Assembly: GCA_016617855.1 (NCBI GenBank)
Contig: JAECUM010006807.1
Span: 42,499-106,498 of the forward strand
Reading direction: 5' to 3'
Source: Megalonaias nervosa
Taxonomy: Eukaryota; Mollusca; Bivalvia; Unionida; Unionidae
DNA length: 64,000 bases
Shown: piece after piece, positions 13,167 to 23,426 of the stretch
How positions within the stretch are numbered: the first letter of the stretch is position 1
Layout: each line of letters opens with the position of its first letter
Program-made: the position numbers and the translations under genes
The notes under the pieces: model-generated
Database searches by the model: none
Seen by the model: only the letters and a program-made list of their open reading frames with translations
Told to the model about the DNA's origin: nothing

Positions 13167-13803
13167 ATGACGGAAACTAAGAAGGTGATGAATTGGGGTA
13201 CACCGGCCGTGGAGATGAGAAGTGATGGCATAGCAGCGGATACTTAAGCAAACACGACCCTACTTCCAGAAGAGACCCATTTTAATTGGGATTTAGTGGA
13301 TTTTCTCTCTTCTTCACAAGAATTTGTTCCTGTACCAGCACCTTCGCCACCTTCTCTTTCTTTACCACACGTGTCAAGTATTTTAAACAGAGACAGAAAA
13401 AAGAATTGGAGAAATGTTTGCAACAGCAGAAAGAAGCAGAACAAGCTATTCTTCTTCAAAAGCAACAGCGAGAAGAAGAAGAGGCAAGAAGGAAACAACA
13501 GGAAGAAGAGGAAGCAGAGGAGAAATAATGTCTAGGAGAAAAGGAGCACGGTGAAAGTCAAACGGGGACGGTATTGTTAGACATTTTGGCAGAGTTAATG
13601 AGTCTGAAAGAAATGTATCAGATTTCTTTACTACAAACCAAGGGAATAAGACCTTCCAGAGAAAAACAGCCCAACCCTGTTACCACGCCTGAGATATCCA
13701 CCCTAGTGATTTCTACCAAATCATCAACAGAAGCAGGTCCAGAAGTAGGCCTTGGTCGCGGCAAAGGGATAAGACAGTTAAAGCTGATCACTACTCGTTC
13801 CTG
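13167..13803 (+). pseudogene. Left coiled-coil protein gene of element 1, broken
   Basis: The frame opens with ATG at 13167 (MTETKKVMNWGTPAVEM), crosses a TAA at about 13245 and continues through FNWDLVDFLSSSQEFVP. A frameshift near 13385 leads into a strongly charged coiled coil (KELEKCLQQQKEAEQA, then a run of E, K, R and Q). A second stop follows at 13528, and a C-terminal part ends at 13803. The rod-like composition suggests a structural or assembly role, but I recognise no family. The 3' flank (CAGGGCCACCCACTTC at 13843, then an AATAAA) resembles that of the three coiled-coil genes at the other end of the element. Confidence 0.6.
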
Positions 13804-14081
13804 ATTTTGTTTTTTAATAAACAAACACCCGTCTGTCCTCTTCAGGGCCACCCACTTCTTTGGAAAAAAGATAGTATTCATTCATTTTGCCAAAATCAAT
13901 AAAATCTCAAAATCCCTTTCTTCCCCATGATGTACGTGTTTGAATGTTTGAGTGCAGGTCCTTATTCTAAAATATCAAAACCAATAGACATTTACTTTTT
14001 TCTTTCTGTTATATTCTGGAACAAATTTACAATTCAATTCACAATAGCTTAAAAAGTTCATTAGCTTCTTCTTTGTCTTTG

Positions 14082-14676
14082 TTACCTCTCTCCATTTTTG
14101 AATTTCTTCATTGTCACAGGTTTTTGCTCCTCTTCTTCCTCACTTTCTTCTCGTCTTCTTTTTTTCTCTTTCTTGGTGTGTTTCCGTTCTTCATTTTTGG
14201 AGGGTAACTCATCTTCTTCCTGTTCGGAATCCCTCTCTACCTACTGCTCCTGTTGTTTCTTATGGCAATCTGTAGACCAATGTCCTTTCTCTTCACAATG
14301 ATAACAGGTAGCTTGACCTTTGTATCTTTTGACATCTGTATTGCTTTGACGTTGTGGACATTTAGAAGACCAATGTCCTTTCTTCTGACAATTATAGCAA
14401 GTATCTTGATTTTTATCTGGAAAGGAATGGGAGTAGTCCGTCGGCTTCTCTGAAGGAAACCTTGATATGTCACCTCGAAAAACTCTGATCAGAAGTTCGA
14501 TCTGTGTTTGCTCTTCCATCTTTCTGGTCGGATTGAGAGTGAAATGAATACTTGGACGGAAGACACTGGCCCTTAATACAGGCGTGACACTGGTCTGACA
14601 TTAATATATAGAGGACCATGGCGTATAGAAAGTTGTCATTTGACATTTTGCGCTTATAATGAAACGATCGCATCAT
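14082..14676 (-). pseudogene. CCHC zinc-knuckle nucleic-acid-binding protein of element 1
   Basis: The minus strand encodes two retroviral-type zinc knuckles, CYNCQKKGHWSSKC and CYHCEEKGHWSTDC, at about 14300-14420. After a TAG at 14241 the same frame continues as a highly acidic and basic tail (SEQEEDELPSKNEERK and a KKEKKRRREE stretch) to 14082. The N-terminal part (MSNDNFLYAMVLYILMSDQ, from 14676) joins through a frameshift near 14490. CCHC knuckles bind single-stranded nucleic acid; here the protein could coat or package element DNA. It is the only gene on the minus strand of element 1. Confidence 0.65.
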
Positions 14677-14744
14677 CTCGTATGGAAAGGAGAAGAAATT
14701 AAGAGGCAGAAACGTGACTTATCGCTAGCACAGTAACTGAAGTC

Positions 14745-15960
14745 TTGGCTCAAATTTATGCCAGTGATTTTGAAGATGACACGAGTGAGCCAGAATCCAG
14801 ACCCAGAAAGTCTACATCAAACCAAAGTCCACCACTACTAAACCCTGAAAAGTGCTACCACATTCGAGAGAAGGACAAACTCTCCTCTAGAAGATTTAGA
14901 ACCACAGCCTACACGTACACGATGAAGTTTAAAGATTAAAAGTCGAGTTTAGCAGACTATCAGAAAGAAACAAAGTAGCCTTAACGCAACTGGCAGATCC
15001 CCACATCCACACTCAAACCAAAGAGCAAATCATTTTGAAACCTGGAGTTAACAGTTCTCTAGGAGGTGTCATCATTCGCTCTCTCTCTAAATGGGATACC
15101 AATGCCCTCAACGTCCTTCCCAAGACAAAGCCACTCCCCGACCAAAGGTACCCAAAAAAAGAAGAAGAAAAAGAGCGGTAGTTTCAAGACCAGGTGAAAG
15201 CCACAGCAAAAGAAAAGTCCCCAGAAAAAGAGAAAGAAAAGCCCCCCAGAAAACAGCTTCTACCCGCATGAGAGGCACTTCGGCCAGGGTGCAACCTTAC
15301 ATTCGCAAACCATGACCTGCAGCGACGGTGACCGCGTTGCCAGTAGCCTCAAATTCTTCCACTTCTCCATTGCTGATGAATCCAGCCAAGCACAATTTCA
15401 CTCTAGTTCTTCCTAATTTAACGAAATAATGGAAATCCGTCTCTCCAAGAACTTTTCCTCCAGCGGTGACACCCTCCTCCACCTCTTTAGGCGCAACAGC
15501 AGCTGCTTACATAATACCTGCCCGCAAAAGCAAAGTCGAAGAGAGATCGGGCATGTTTCAGAGTTTACTGGATTTATCCAATTTAGAACTGTTTCGATTT
15601 CGTCCGATGAGAACCCCTCCACGACGATGACAACCCCTCAAGTTGATACGACGTAAAGACAATAACTGGCGACGCATTTTAGAATAAAAAAGGACCTGGG
15701 CAAACGATGGGATCAGTGTTATTGTGCTCCTGAACGCACAAGGATGTCCCCTCAAAGAAGTGCACACCACCGTCATCGTCGTTTTCCTGTTCAAAAAGGA
15801 AAAGGAAAAAGAAAAGGACAGTCACGTCGTCTGACCCCACATCCGAAGAAACACTCAGCCAAACAGCGACGTCTACCCCCAAAAGACAAAACATTTCAAA
15901 GAAATAGAGGAGCAACCAAAGGGGAGGGGTTGTTTCTCAATGTAAAAATATCGTCAAAGT
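14745..15960 (+). pseudogene. Degraded coding region of element 1, unidentified
   Basis: Several plus-strand open stretches follow each other in shifting frames. They include LSERNKVALTQLADPHIH, SLGGVIIRSLSKWDTNALNV and a lysine/glutamate-rich linker to about 15260. Further on come a proline/alanine-rich stretch and RSGMFQSLLDLSNLELFRF at about 15550-15610. The region between 15297 and 15482 is also open on the minus strand, so strand assignment there is uncertain. By position these could be minor virion genes, but I recognise none. Confidence 0.35.
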
Positions 15961-16097
15961 TTTGACGATGCGTCAAATAGGTTGTCAGAAAGACTGGTTA
16001 CATACCCTTCGACCTACTCCAAAAAATAAGATTAAAGGACGTGTGCCAAGTCATCGACGTCAGTGTATCTTTTGTATGTTGCCCAGAACAAACAAAG

Positions 16098-16499
16098 ATG
16101 TCACCCCCCAGAAACCATCCCTCTTCTACCTCCAAAGGAAAGAAAAGGAAAGGACTGCCTCCTCGTTTAGCCAAACAGTGGGACGTGTTGTCCGTCCTGT
16201 TCAAAGCCCCTCTACCCATGCGAAAACAAATGATTCAAACTGCCTCCAAAGACGTCATCGATACCGTGTGAGGATGTTGTCTGAATGTCTTGAAAGGCAC
16301 GATGCCTTTGTCTCCACATCAGAAACAATTATTAGCCAAGCATCGACACGTTCATCGCCAAATGGTTCAAAAGAAAATACCCATTAGTCAAAACAAAATG
16401 ATGCTGGTACAATGGGTAGGATTTATACCAATGTTGATAGCACCCATACTAAAATGAATAGCGGGAGCTATGCTGGGAGGAGTCCTGGGAGGAATATAA
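16098..16499 (+). pseudogene. Small conserved virion-associated protein of Polinton-like elements
   Basis: A single frame of 133 codons starts at 16098 and is interrupted by two TGA stops (about 16269 and 16452). It contains a basic N-terminus, a region around LAKQWDVLSVLFKAPLPMRK, then CCLNVLKGTMPLSPHQKQLL, a basic stretch and a glycine/alanine-rich hydrophobic C-terminus (IAGAMLGGVLGGI). I recall the same pattern (a CxLNVLKGnhPLs core followed by a basic segment and a hydrophobic tail) in small proteins next to F54H12.2-type capsid genes in many invertebrates. Its function is not established; a membrane-active or DNA-associated minor virion role would fit. Confidence 0.55.
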
Positions 16500-16530
16500 A
16501 AAGGTCCAAGCAAATAAAAGGGACCTCTGG
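16493..16530 (+). promoter_or_regulatory. TATA box and small hairpin upstream of the 16603 gene
   Basis: TATAAAAAGG overlaps the stop of the preceding gene and lies about 105 bases before the next ATG. A short inverted repeat (AGGTCC, 13-base loop, GGACCT) follows at once. This is a plausible core promoter for the downstream gene. Confidence 0.4.
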
Positions 16531-16602
16531 GGTCAAAAAACTCAGACGTGAACACTGAAATCGGATTGAAGGACGAGATTTGGCTTTAATACCTTACTAA
16601 CG

Positions 16603-17190
16603 ATGGATGGAATTCCATCGTTGGCAAGAACAACGGACCCCGCATTTACCTCCCAATCATCATTTAACCGAAATGTCCCAGTTACAACACTATTGCAATC
16701 GTTGATGGATCGCAGTGATTTGTCAGAAACGGAAAAATCGCAATGGTATGGTCAACTGTTGCAACAACTTCAACTCTTTCACCAGAAAGCTTATACGACT
16801 CTGAAAGATTTTAAGGCCCTGATGAAAAGTCCATCACCACCACCACTACCACCACCCCCAGCTTTCAAGGCGGACGCAGCCCCACGAAAGAGTGAGGAAG
16901 AATAGGCACGAGAAATCTTTCAAACACCGTCAGCAGCTCCCATCCTAGTAAGATTGCAGAGTCCCCTCACCGCAATGAGTAGAACTTAAAGCCTGGGTTA
17001 AAAAGATGATGTCCACTCCTCCTTCGACAGAAGTCAAAAAGAAAGAAGGGAAACCAGAAGTGAGAAAAGAAAAGAAGACAAAAGCCATCCCATTACCAAC
17101 ACCACCACCAGCAATATCTTCGACTTCTACACGTGTGGCACATCGGACACGTAAAGCCGTTTCCAAACTACCCCCCTCGCTCGATCCATA
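16603..17190 (+). pseudogene. Element 1 protein with proline-rich linker and basic tail
   Basis: The frame starts at ATG 16603 and contains VPVTTLLQSLMDRSDLSETEK followed by QWYGQLLQQLQLFHQKAY, a helical region seen in a conserved protein family upstream of integrases in such elements. A run of prolines (PSPPPLPPPP) and a charged end follow. After a TAG at 16903 a continuation in another frame (from about 16970) gives a basic, proline-rich tail to 17190. I can say that it is a conserved element protein but not what it does. Confidence 0.45.
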
Positions 17191-17236
17191 GTAGTTTCCG
17201 TGAAGAGTGGGTGACTTGTTAAAAAAACAATTCCTG

Positions 17237-18592
17237 ATGGAGAATGTTTTAGCCAGCATTTAAAACGATCCAGCCCATCCTGCAGGTTACGGAGGAGTTC
17301 AGAAATTGCATCGTACTGCCAAAACTCGACTGAAAAGTATCCGTTTACCTCAAGTGAAATGATGGTTACAAAAACAAGCCACGTACACCTTACACAAACC
17401 CATTCGACTAAAATTTAGCAGACGCCGCACCCGAGCGGAGGGCATCGATCATCAGTGGCACGTCAATTTAGCCGATGTCTCTCATTTGGCCACCGACAAT
17501 CTTGGCTACAAATATTTGTTTTGTGTCATCGACGTCTTTTCCAAATTTGCCTGGGTCGTGCCATTGACTTCCAGTTCGAGCACTGAGTTAGTACGAGACC
17601 TCACCCTGGTGTTGAAGCGGTCGTCACCCTCTTCGATGGCAAACCCACAAAGGCACCGAATTTCTTAACCAGACTTTCCATAAAGGATTGAGGAAACGAG
17701 ACATTCATTTTTTCATCACCGAGAATCCTGAAAGCAAAGGCAGCATCGTAGAACGTTTTCAGCTCACCTTGAAAGAACGCTTGTGGAAATATTTTAAGCA
17801 TCAACACACTCTCAAGTACATCGACCTCTTACTGCACCTGGTCAAAGCGTATAACCAGTCTTACCATCGGAGCATCGGATGTGCTTCCCAAGAAGTGACT
17901 CCCGACAACGAAGTGACCGTCTTTGAGCGCCTGTTTGGTACGTCCCCGACTGGGGCTGTCCCCAAGAAAGGTGGAGTGTTGGCAGCAGGAGATTGGGTGC
18001 GCAATGACAAAACCAAACGCACTTTCGACAAAGGTTACTTACCCAACTGAACCACGAATTGTTTTGTGTCGCTAGAAGAGTGCGTTTCCATCATGCTGCC
18101 GTCTATAAATTGGAAAACATGAACGGAAACGTGTTAAAAGGAACGTTTCACGTGCCCGAGTTACAACGCGTGACCAACAAAGAAGACGAAGTGTACGACA
18201 TCGAAAGCATTCTCAAACGAGGAACCCGTAAATTGGGAAAAAGACGTGTGAAAGAGGTCAAAGTACGTTGGAAAATATATCCACCCATATCTTTTTCTTG
18301 GATCGACGCTTCGCAAGTCATCGACTATAAAAAAGTGACCATCATGCCCTTCAACACAGCCTCAACTGTTACCACAGCAATGACCACTCCTTCACCAAGT
18401 TCTTCTGTGCAAGATCTACAAAAGCAACCCTTCTGGGTGTGGTGTGGAGAACGTGTGCCTAAAACGCAAATCGTCCTTTTCTGTCAAATCTTTCTGGGGT
18501 ATTGTGTCATCGGTGCTACCATTGCCAATTTGAGTTTGCAGCAAGGAGACAAACAGTTGTGGACCATTTTACTCAGCAGTTGCATCGGTTAA
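17237..18592 (+). pseudogene. Element 1 retroviral-type integrase with chromodomain-like C-terminus
   Basis: The start region (MENVLASI) and an HHCC-like helical N-terminus lead to TYTLHKPIRLKFSRRRT and the catalytic core. The first aspartate is in HQWHVNLADVSHL, with GYKYLFCVIDVFSKFAW after it. A frameshift at about 17620-17690 destroys the segment carrying the second aspartate. The glutamate is in KGSIVERFQLTL, and YHRSIG and GDWVRNDK follow. The end has a chromodomain-like block (EVYDIESILKRG, then VKVRWKIYPP and SWIDASQVI). Stops fall at about 17259, 17362 and 18048. It would insert the linear element into host chromatin. The last 80 residues include a hydrophobic helix (IVLFCQIFLGYCVIGATIA) and may be a separate small membrane protein starting at 18343. 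Confidence 0.8.
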
Positions 18593-18756
18593 CTTCTTCC
18601 CAATCCGTCCCTGAAATACTCTTATAACGGGATCAAAGGGAAACTTGTGCTCAGCGTCATTCACCCTCCCAGCAGTCACCACCCCAACAGCAATCACCAC
18701 AACAATCCTCTTCAGACACTCCTCTGTCTTCCAGTGACTCGTCGGACAGTAGAAAT

Positions 18757-19635
18757 CTGGAATTATGAATAACGTTACCCAGTGACAGTTCCGTGGAGGT
18801 GTTTCCCAAAAACACATTATGCTGTTTCACGGCCAGAGTACCTCAGGCCATCCAGTTGGATCGGGAAGCCCATTGGGAAGTGGCTTTGGTGGAAATGATT
18901 ACCCCTACACAAATTCTAAACATCATCCTGTCAAGATACGTTTGCGATCGAAGTTTATGACGAACAAGTGCAGGATTACTTTAGAAATCACCCAGGCGCT
19001 GTGGGTGCCGCTAAGATACAATTGCCGACCGAAAGATTTAAATGGTACACTTATCTGTTGCACATGCCTACAGGCTATTATTTTTGTGGTCACACGATTG
19101 CTAACAAATTCAATACCGTGTTTAGCAGAGCCTTGGACAGAAAAAAAATTTCACCATTGAGTACCATAAAGTAGCTCGTCGCCTACTGATGAAATTTCCG
19201 GAGAGCAAATTAATAGGTATTAGATTTTGTCCTGAATTGTTTGACATTTTGGGGGGAGACGTCACGATCCTCATTGGTGGACCCATAACAACCATTACCA
19301 GCAACTCGGATGTTGCAAAGAGGTATCGTTCCCCGGTAGAACTGAACCAAGGACTGAATTTGATCTTTGTGTACTCCGATGTGGTGGAGTACAAAAACGT
19401 GGAGGGACACACCTCCGTACCGTTACTGCGTATCATTCTTTTCGAAGTAGATTCTGACACGAATGCTGACGAGGAAGGTGGAAACACCTTTCACGTTCAC
19501 CGCGAATTTGTGCATCCTCACTATTTGCCCTTCAGTAAGTCGTTTTTCAACACTGTCAACATTATTATAAAAGGAGATCTGGGACAAAATATTCCATTCC
19601 CCAAAGGGAAAGTTACAGTGAAACTCCATTTTTGA
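18757..19635 (+). pseudogene. Element 1 fibre/head-like virion protein
   Basis: The N-terminus ITLPSDSSVEVFPKNTL and HWEVALVEM match the start of a conserved protein of invertebrate Polinton-like elements, whose typical form is xYhTLPSNsSxxhFPxNTlxxY with a WEVxLxEI block. A middle part in a shifted frame contains WYTYLLHMPTGYYFCG. The C-terminal part from about 19190 is one open frame with VEGHTSVPLLRIILFEV, HPHYLPFSKSFFNTVNI and a terminal IPFPKGKVTVKLHF. The end pattern (HYLPhxkxxhxThxIxIxxdxGxxIPFxxGKVhVxLHF) is diagnostic of this family, probably a vertex spike or fibre protein. At least three frame breaks occur before 19190. Confidence 0.65.
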
Positions 19636-19775
19636 AAACGATTCTCTAACGACTTGTATCTGATGTATCCTGTGTACCGAGAGTCGCTCGACAGGGAGGA
19701 TATGGTTAAGGAGATATGCTGAAATCGGTCTTTCGTTCAGTGGCTCCTGTTTTGAAACTGATGATGACATGAGGA

Positions 19776-20054
19776 TTGCACGCCTTGAAAGATGCCACTT
19801 TGACGCAAGGCAAAGAATGTCTCCAAAATGTCATCATCGACAAACAAAACCCCAAAGACGCCTTCTTGAGACCAGGCAAAGATGTCTTGCTTCAAACTGG
19901 CAAAGACATTTTGGGCCGACGAGAAACTTTTATAAATGCCTCGGTCGCTGCCGAAGTCAGTCATTCTTGCTTCCCTGACACCACAGCAAGGAGAAGGCAG
20001 AAAGAGATGACGACGAAGACACGCCTCCAGAGGACTTCACACTCACAGAGATAG
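19776..20054 (+). pseudogene. Small basic minor virion protein (pVI-like position)
   Basis: A 92-residue frame rich in lysine, arginine and repeated GKD motifs (RPGKDVLLQTGKDILG) lies directly before the capsid gene. Proteins with this composition and position resemble the adenovirus pVI-like minor capsid proteins of Polintons. Reading continues past the stop into basic residues, so the true end is unclear. Assignment is by position and composition. Confidence 0.4.
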
Positions 20055-20125
20055 AAAAACTAAGAAAAGAACAACCGTCCCAGAATTAGACGTTTTTGAG
20101 TATCAAATCACAAACAGAAAGACAA

Positions 20126-21362
20126 ATGATGCACGGAGAGTTTTGTGCATGTTCCACGTTGGAACTGGATCTTTTTGCCATGCCACCCAACATGATGACG
20201 ATGCAAGAATCCCAATGGGTAGAATTTCATCCCGTCTCCTCTTTGATGCATTCAGCTCTAATCGAATTTGAAATCAAAGGACAGCCCGAAGATTACATCC
20301 ATCTGAATAGCAGTTACTTGTACCTGAAAGTCAAAGTTCTCGATCCGAATGGAGATCCTATAGACAACGACAATGAGAAAGTAGCCCCCGTCAACAATTT
20401 CATTCATTCCTTGTTCAGTGAAGTGGATTTGTATTTGAGTAACAAACTACTCAGCAGCAGCATGGATACTTACCCTTATTGAGCCTACCTGGAAAATCTC
20501 TTGACGTGCGGAAAAGAGGCCAAGAACACCCATCTGGATGATTGCGTGGTATGGAAACCTGACACGTTAGGCAAATTCAGTGACACCGATTTGATTAAAG
20601 ATAAAGAACCAGACCACAATGTGGTATTCAACGGCCGCCGAAGCAAAATTATAGACCGTTGTTTAGAACTTATGGATCGTTTGCATTTGTACATGCGGTT
20701 GCAAGAGAAGTATCTGCTGAACGGAGTGGATGCCCGCCTTAGACTGAATCGAATCAGTACAGCTTTCCATTTGGTGGCTGTTGTTACCTGTTACCGCCAA
20801 GTATCCGATACGACGCGTGGAAGTGAAATCTTTTGTCACTGGACTCTGATCCACGATCGAAGATCATCTCTTTCAAGGAGAGTTGTCCAAGCGTTTAATC
20901 ATTGGCATTGTTATCAATGCAGCCTTCAACAGAGTCCACAACCAAAATCCTTTCGCGTTTAAGGATTACAACGTGTCCAAGATCGAAGTCAGTCGAGATT
21001 GCAAAACCTTGTGTACCAGACCCTTCGAGCCTGACTTTAACAAGAAGAATTACTTGATGTCATACTTTTCCTTGTACGAAGCTACCGGACAGCTAGGGAC
21101 CAACACCGGTCATGGCATTACGTACGACGATTGTTCAGGAGGTTACACTTTGTGGGCCTTTGAGTTTACTCCAGATCAAGGAAGCGACGAGGTACATTTC
21201 CACCCTATAAAATCTGGTCAGATTCGTCAGGAACTTCAGTTTGCTACACCTCTACTCGAGACAGTGAATGTCCTCTTGTATGCCGAATTTGATAATTCGA
21301 TAGAAATGAACAGTTTGAGAGAAGTCATTCTAGACTATTACAATCTATGGAAGACTCTTTGA
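20126..21362 (+). pseudogene. Element 1 major capsid protein, F54H12.2-like double jelly-roll family
   Basis: The protein begins MMHGEFCACSTLELDLFAMP and continues with WVEFHPVSSLMHSALIEFEI, VNNFIHSLFSEVDLYLSNKL and LHLYMRLQEKYLLNGVDARL. After a frame break it shows FNRVHNQNPFAFKDYNV and ends LLYAEFDNSIEMN. This is the pattern of the large family annotated as F54H12.2-like in invertebrate genomes, regarded as the hexon-like major capsid protein of adintovirus/Polinton elements. Defects are a TGA at 20480 where the family has arginine (consistent with CGA to TGA decay), a frameshift with apparent loss of some 30 codons near 20780, and a TGA near 20850. The assembled length is correspondingly shorter than usual. 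Confidence 0.85.
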
Positions 21363-21763
21363 ATGGTAGAAATTCTTTGGAGATGGAATTGGAGGATATG
21401 GTGGAAACAGAACACAAAGACGAAGAGAAAATGGTGGTCATATCCAGATGGCCAGAACAAGGACAACATTTAGTGTCCTGTTTTGCCAAACACCTGCCGG
21501 ATACAATTACGGAATTGACCAAGAAAGATTGATATGGATGTCAAAACGATCATCCTAGTGAAATTCAACACGATAAATGTCTGATGATGAGTCAAGAAGA
21601 AAAATCGGTCTAGTATCTGGAGGACGCTTGGGGTCTCATCTCGGAAGAAGCGGTGTTGCATCAGTGGTATAAAGACTTGCATGATCATTCTTCTTCTCCA
21701 TTGACTGCTCTGGAGATCTATCTCATCGAATCTCTCTTGTCCCAGAGTGCGGAGACGAAGTGA
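21363..21763 (+). pseudogene. Small Cys/His-motif protein downstream of capsid gene
   Basis: The region reads in one main frame with two stops (about 21530 and 21612). It contains GCQNDHPSEIQHDKCLMM, a C-x-N-x-P-x5-H-x-C arrangement that I associate with a small conserved protein next to this capsid family. A helical acidic part (YLEDAWGLISEEAVLHQWYK) follows. Function unknown. Confidence 0.35.
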
Positions 21764-21862
21764 AGAAAAGGTTACTTTGTCAGAGATTTTCAAGCAAAAT
21801 GTCAGAACTGAATTGATGACTTATCATTACCTGTGAAAAAACAAGACAAAACAACAAAAACA

Positions 21863-22291
21863 ATGGATACCTAGGAACTTTATTACCTTTTGAAAAACAG
21901 TTCGTACACTGATTCTTGGAATCCTGTCGTGTGTGCTAAAGATGATCTGCCTCATCGCAAACCTCAAGACCATCATGTTTATGTCATCAACACGGACGAC
22001 AGTCATCTCCCAGGAATCCACTGGGTAACCGTCTACTTCCCTAAAGATGGTTGTGTGGAATATTTTAATTCGTATGGATTGCCGCCTTTGGAAGACGACA
22101 TCATTGACCTTATGAGAAGAAATGCCCAGACGACACGATTCAATAATGTGAAATTACAAGGCACAGATTCCATGATGTGTGGACAATATTGTGTGTATTT
22201 TCTTCATCAGCGCAGTCTTGGATATCCTTTAGAACATTTAGTGACTTATTTTGATCGTGACTGTTGTAGAAACGATGAAAAAGTAGATTGA
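21863..22291 (+). pseudogene. Element 1 adenain-like cysteine protease
   Basis: After ATG and an immediate TAG (codon 4) the frame is open to 22291. The adenoviral protease signature is complete: histidine in GIHWVTVYF, the aspartate position as asparagine in EYFNSYGLPP, glutamine in KLQGTDSMMCG and cysteine in MMCGQYCVYFLHQR. The family cleaves capsid and core precursors during virion maturation. A possible short continuation lies past the TGA at 22289 (LLCDRYGYLL). The gene ends about 180 bases before the insertion point of element 2. Confidence 0.8.
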
Positions 22292-22466
22292 TTATTGTGT
22301 GACCGTTATGGCTATCTCTTATCTTTAGCTAGGAAACGTAGTGTACATCAATGGTCGAATGGCCTGCCTCAGTGGAAGTCGAGCGTGCCTTCACAACGTT
22401 GTCAACCCTGTCAAATATAGTTTGATTGTTTGTTTGTTTGCAATTATATGTTAGCTGTTGGTTGTT

Positions 22467-22472
22467 TGTTGG
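22467..22472. repeat. Target-site duplication of element 2 (left copy; right copy 38375-38380)
   Basis: TGTTGG precedes the left inverted repeat and TGTTGG overlaps and follows the right one. If the element is read as AG...CT, the duplication is GTTGG (5 bases). If the right end is one base shorter, it is 6 bases. Both copies lie in element 1 sequence (GTTGGTTGTTTGTTGG on the left). Confidence 0.85.
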
Positions 22473-22740
22473 AGCAGCAGAGAGGGTGAACAGACCATTT
22501 GGCTGAGACCTTATTTTTGAAAAAATAAACCTTCCTACGAAGGCTAAAAAAAAAAGGTCAATGACGCTAAACTAAAGCCTCTAACCGAGATTATTTCCAT
22601 ACGGTTGAGAACGGATAATAAATTGTTTGGGTTAGATCAGTTTTGTTATTCAGATCGCTGACGTATTTTTTTCAAATTTTTATGCAATTTTGTTTACGCG
22701 TTGGTCACTCAGTATTGGTAGTTCGCCCTCTCTGCTGCTG
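22473..22740 (+). repeat. Element 2 left terminal inverted repeat
   Basis: Reverse complement of 38108-38375 with only a few differences. The inner edge (GTTCGCCCTCTCTGCTGCTG) is itself an inverted copy of the outer edge, so the repeat is a 268-bp unit with mirrored ends. Confidence 0.95.
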
Positions 22741-22808
22741 TAAATTTTAACCAAAGATTTTATCCAGACCTATACGATATCTAGATCTTGGGTCATGTAA
22801 ATTTATTG

Positions 22809-23414
22809 TTATAAATCCGAAAGGAACAGCTTGTGCTTTTGAAAAAAGTTTCTAAACTTAATCATGTTCATATCTCCTGAACACCAAGTATAATAAATAT
22901 TCTGTAAAGTATAATTATCTACTCCATTAAACACAACCAAACTATTACAGTTATCTCTGATCACTTTAGGTATTTGTGTATATCGTTGTGTAACATAAAT
23001 CACATCAGTATTTTATGCCTACCTCGAGAAAATATTCTAGCTGGATTTGATTGTTTGTTCAGCATCACATCATCATATGCTACGAGATTATTAATGAATC
23101 CATCTAAGTCATCTACAGATGGGGCTTCATCAATATCGGTGATAAAATCAACAATATCGTTGCCATCTTCATTCAATAATTTTGCATTTTGATTAAAATC
23201 TTTAAGTACTTCATAACATCTTTGATCATCTACAGATGGTGCTACTAAATATAATTTGTCCCACTTCATCCACCTCATTATCAGATTAAGTAATAATTGT
23301 GTTTTACCAGATCCAGATGGACCTATTATAATCATTCTAATAGAATTTGATAGTGCTGGATGGTGCTTTACTGGTTCTTGTTTTCGTGTCGCTGAGAAGT
23401 CAATTATATCCATA
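22809..23414 (-). pseudogene. Genome-packaging ATPase (A32-like, FtsK/HerA superfamily)
   Basis: The start MDIIDFSATRKQEPV is followed at about residue 28 by a Walker A loop, IIIGPSGSGKTQLLLNL. A Walker B-like segment (FINNLVAYDDVMLN) lies around residue 110. One frameshift at about 23012 moves the end into another frame, with VIYVTQRYTQIPKVIRDNC and IYYTWCSGDM, which is the sensor and C-terminal part typical of Polinton and poxvirus A32-like ATPases. The enzyme would pump DNA into preformed capsids. Length (about 200 residues) is normal. Its start codon faces that of the phospholipase gene across only 12 bases. Confidence 0.85.
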
Positions 23415-23426
23415 TAATAAAATAAT

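Noticed and set aside
13244..13498. Minus-strand frame rich in phenylalanine and leucine
   Set aside because: It is the antisense of the left coiled-coil gene.
15297..15482. Minus-strand frame with a plausible composition (KVLGETDFHYFVKLG)
   Set aside because: Both strands are open and neither has a recognised family; kept only as part of the unidentified region.
15962..16387. Plus-strand frame of 141 codons
   Set aside because: It overlaps, in another frame, the conserved small protein at 16098-16499, which has a recognisable core.
17237..18592. Retroviral-type integrases as evidence of LTR retrotransposons
   Set aside because: No reverse transcriptase, RNase H, aspartic protease or long terminal repeats are present; the capsid and adenain genes show a Polinton-like context.
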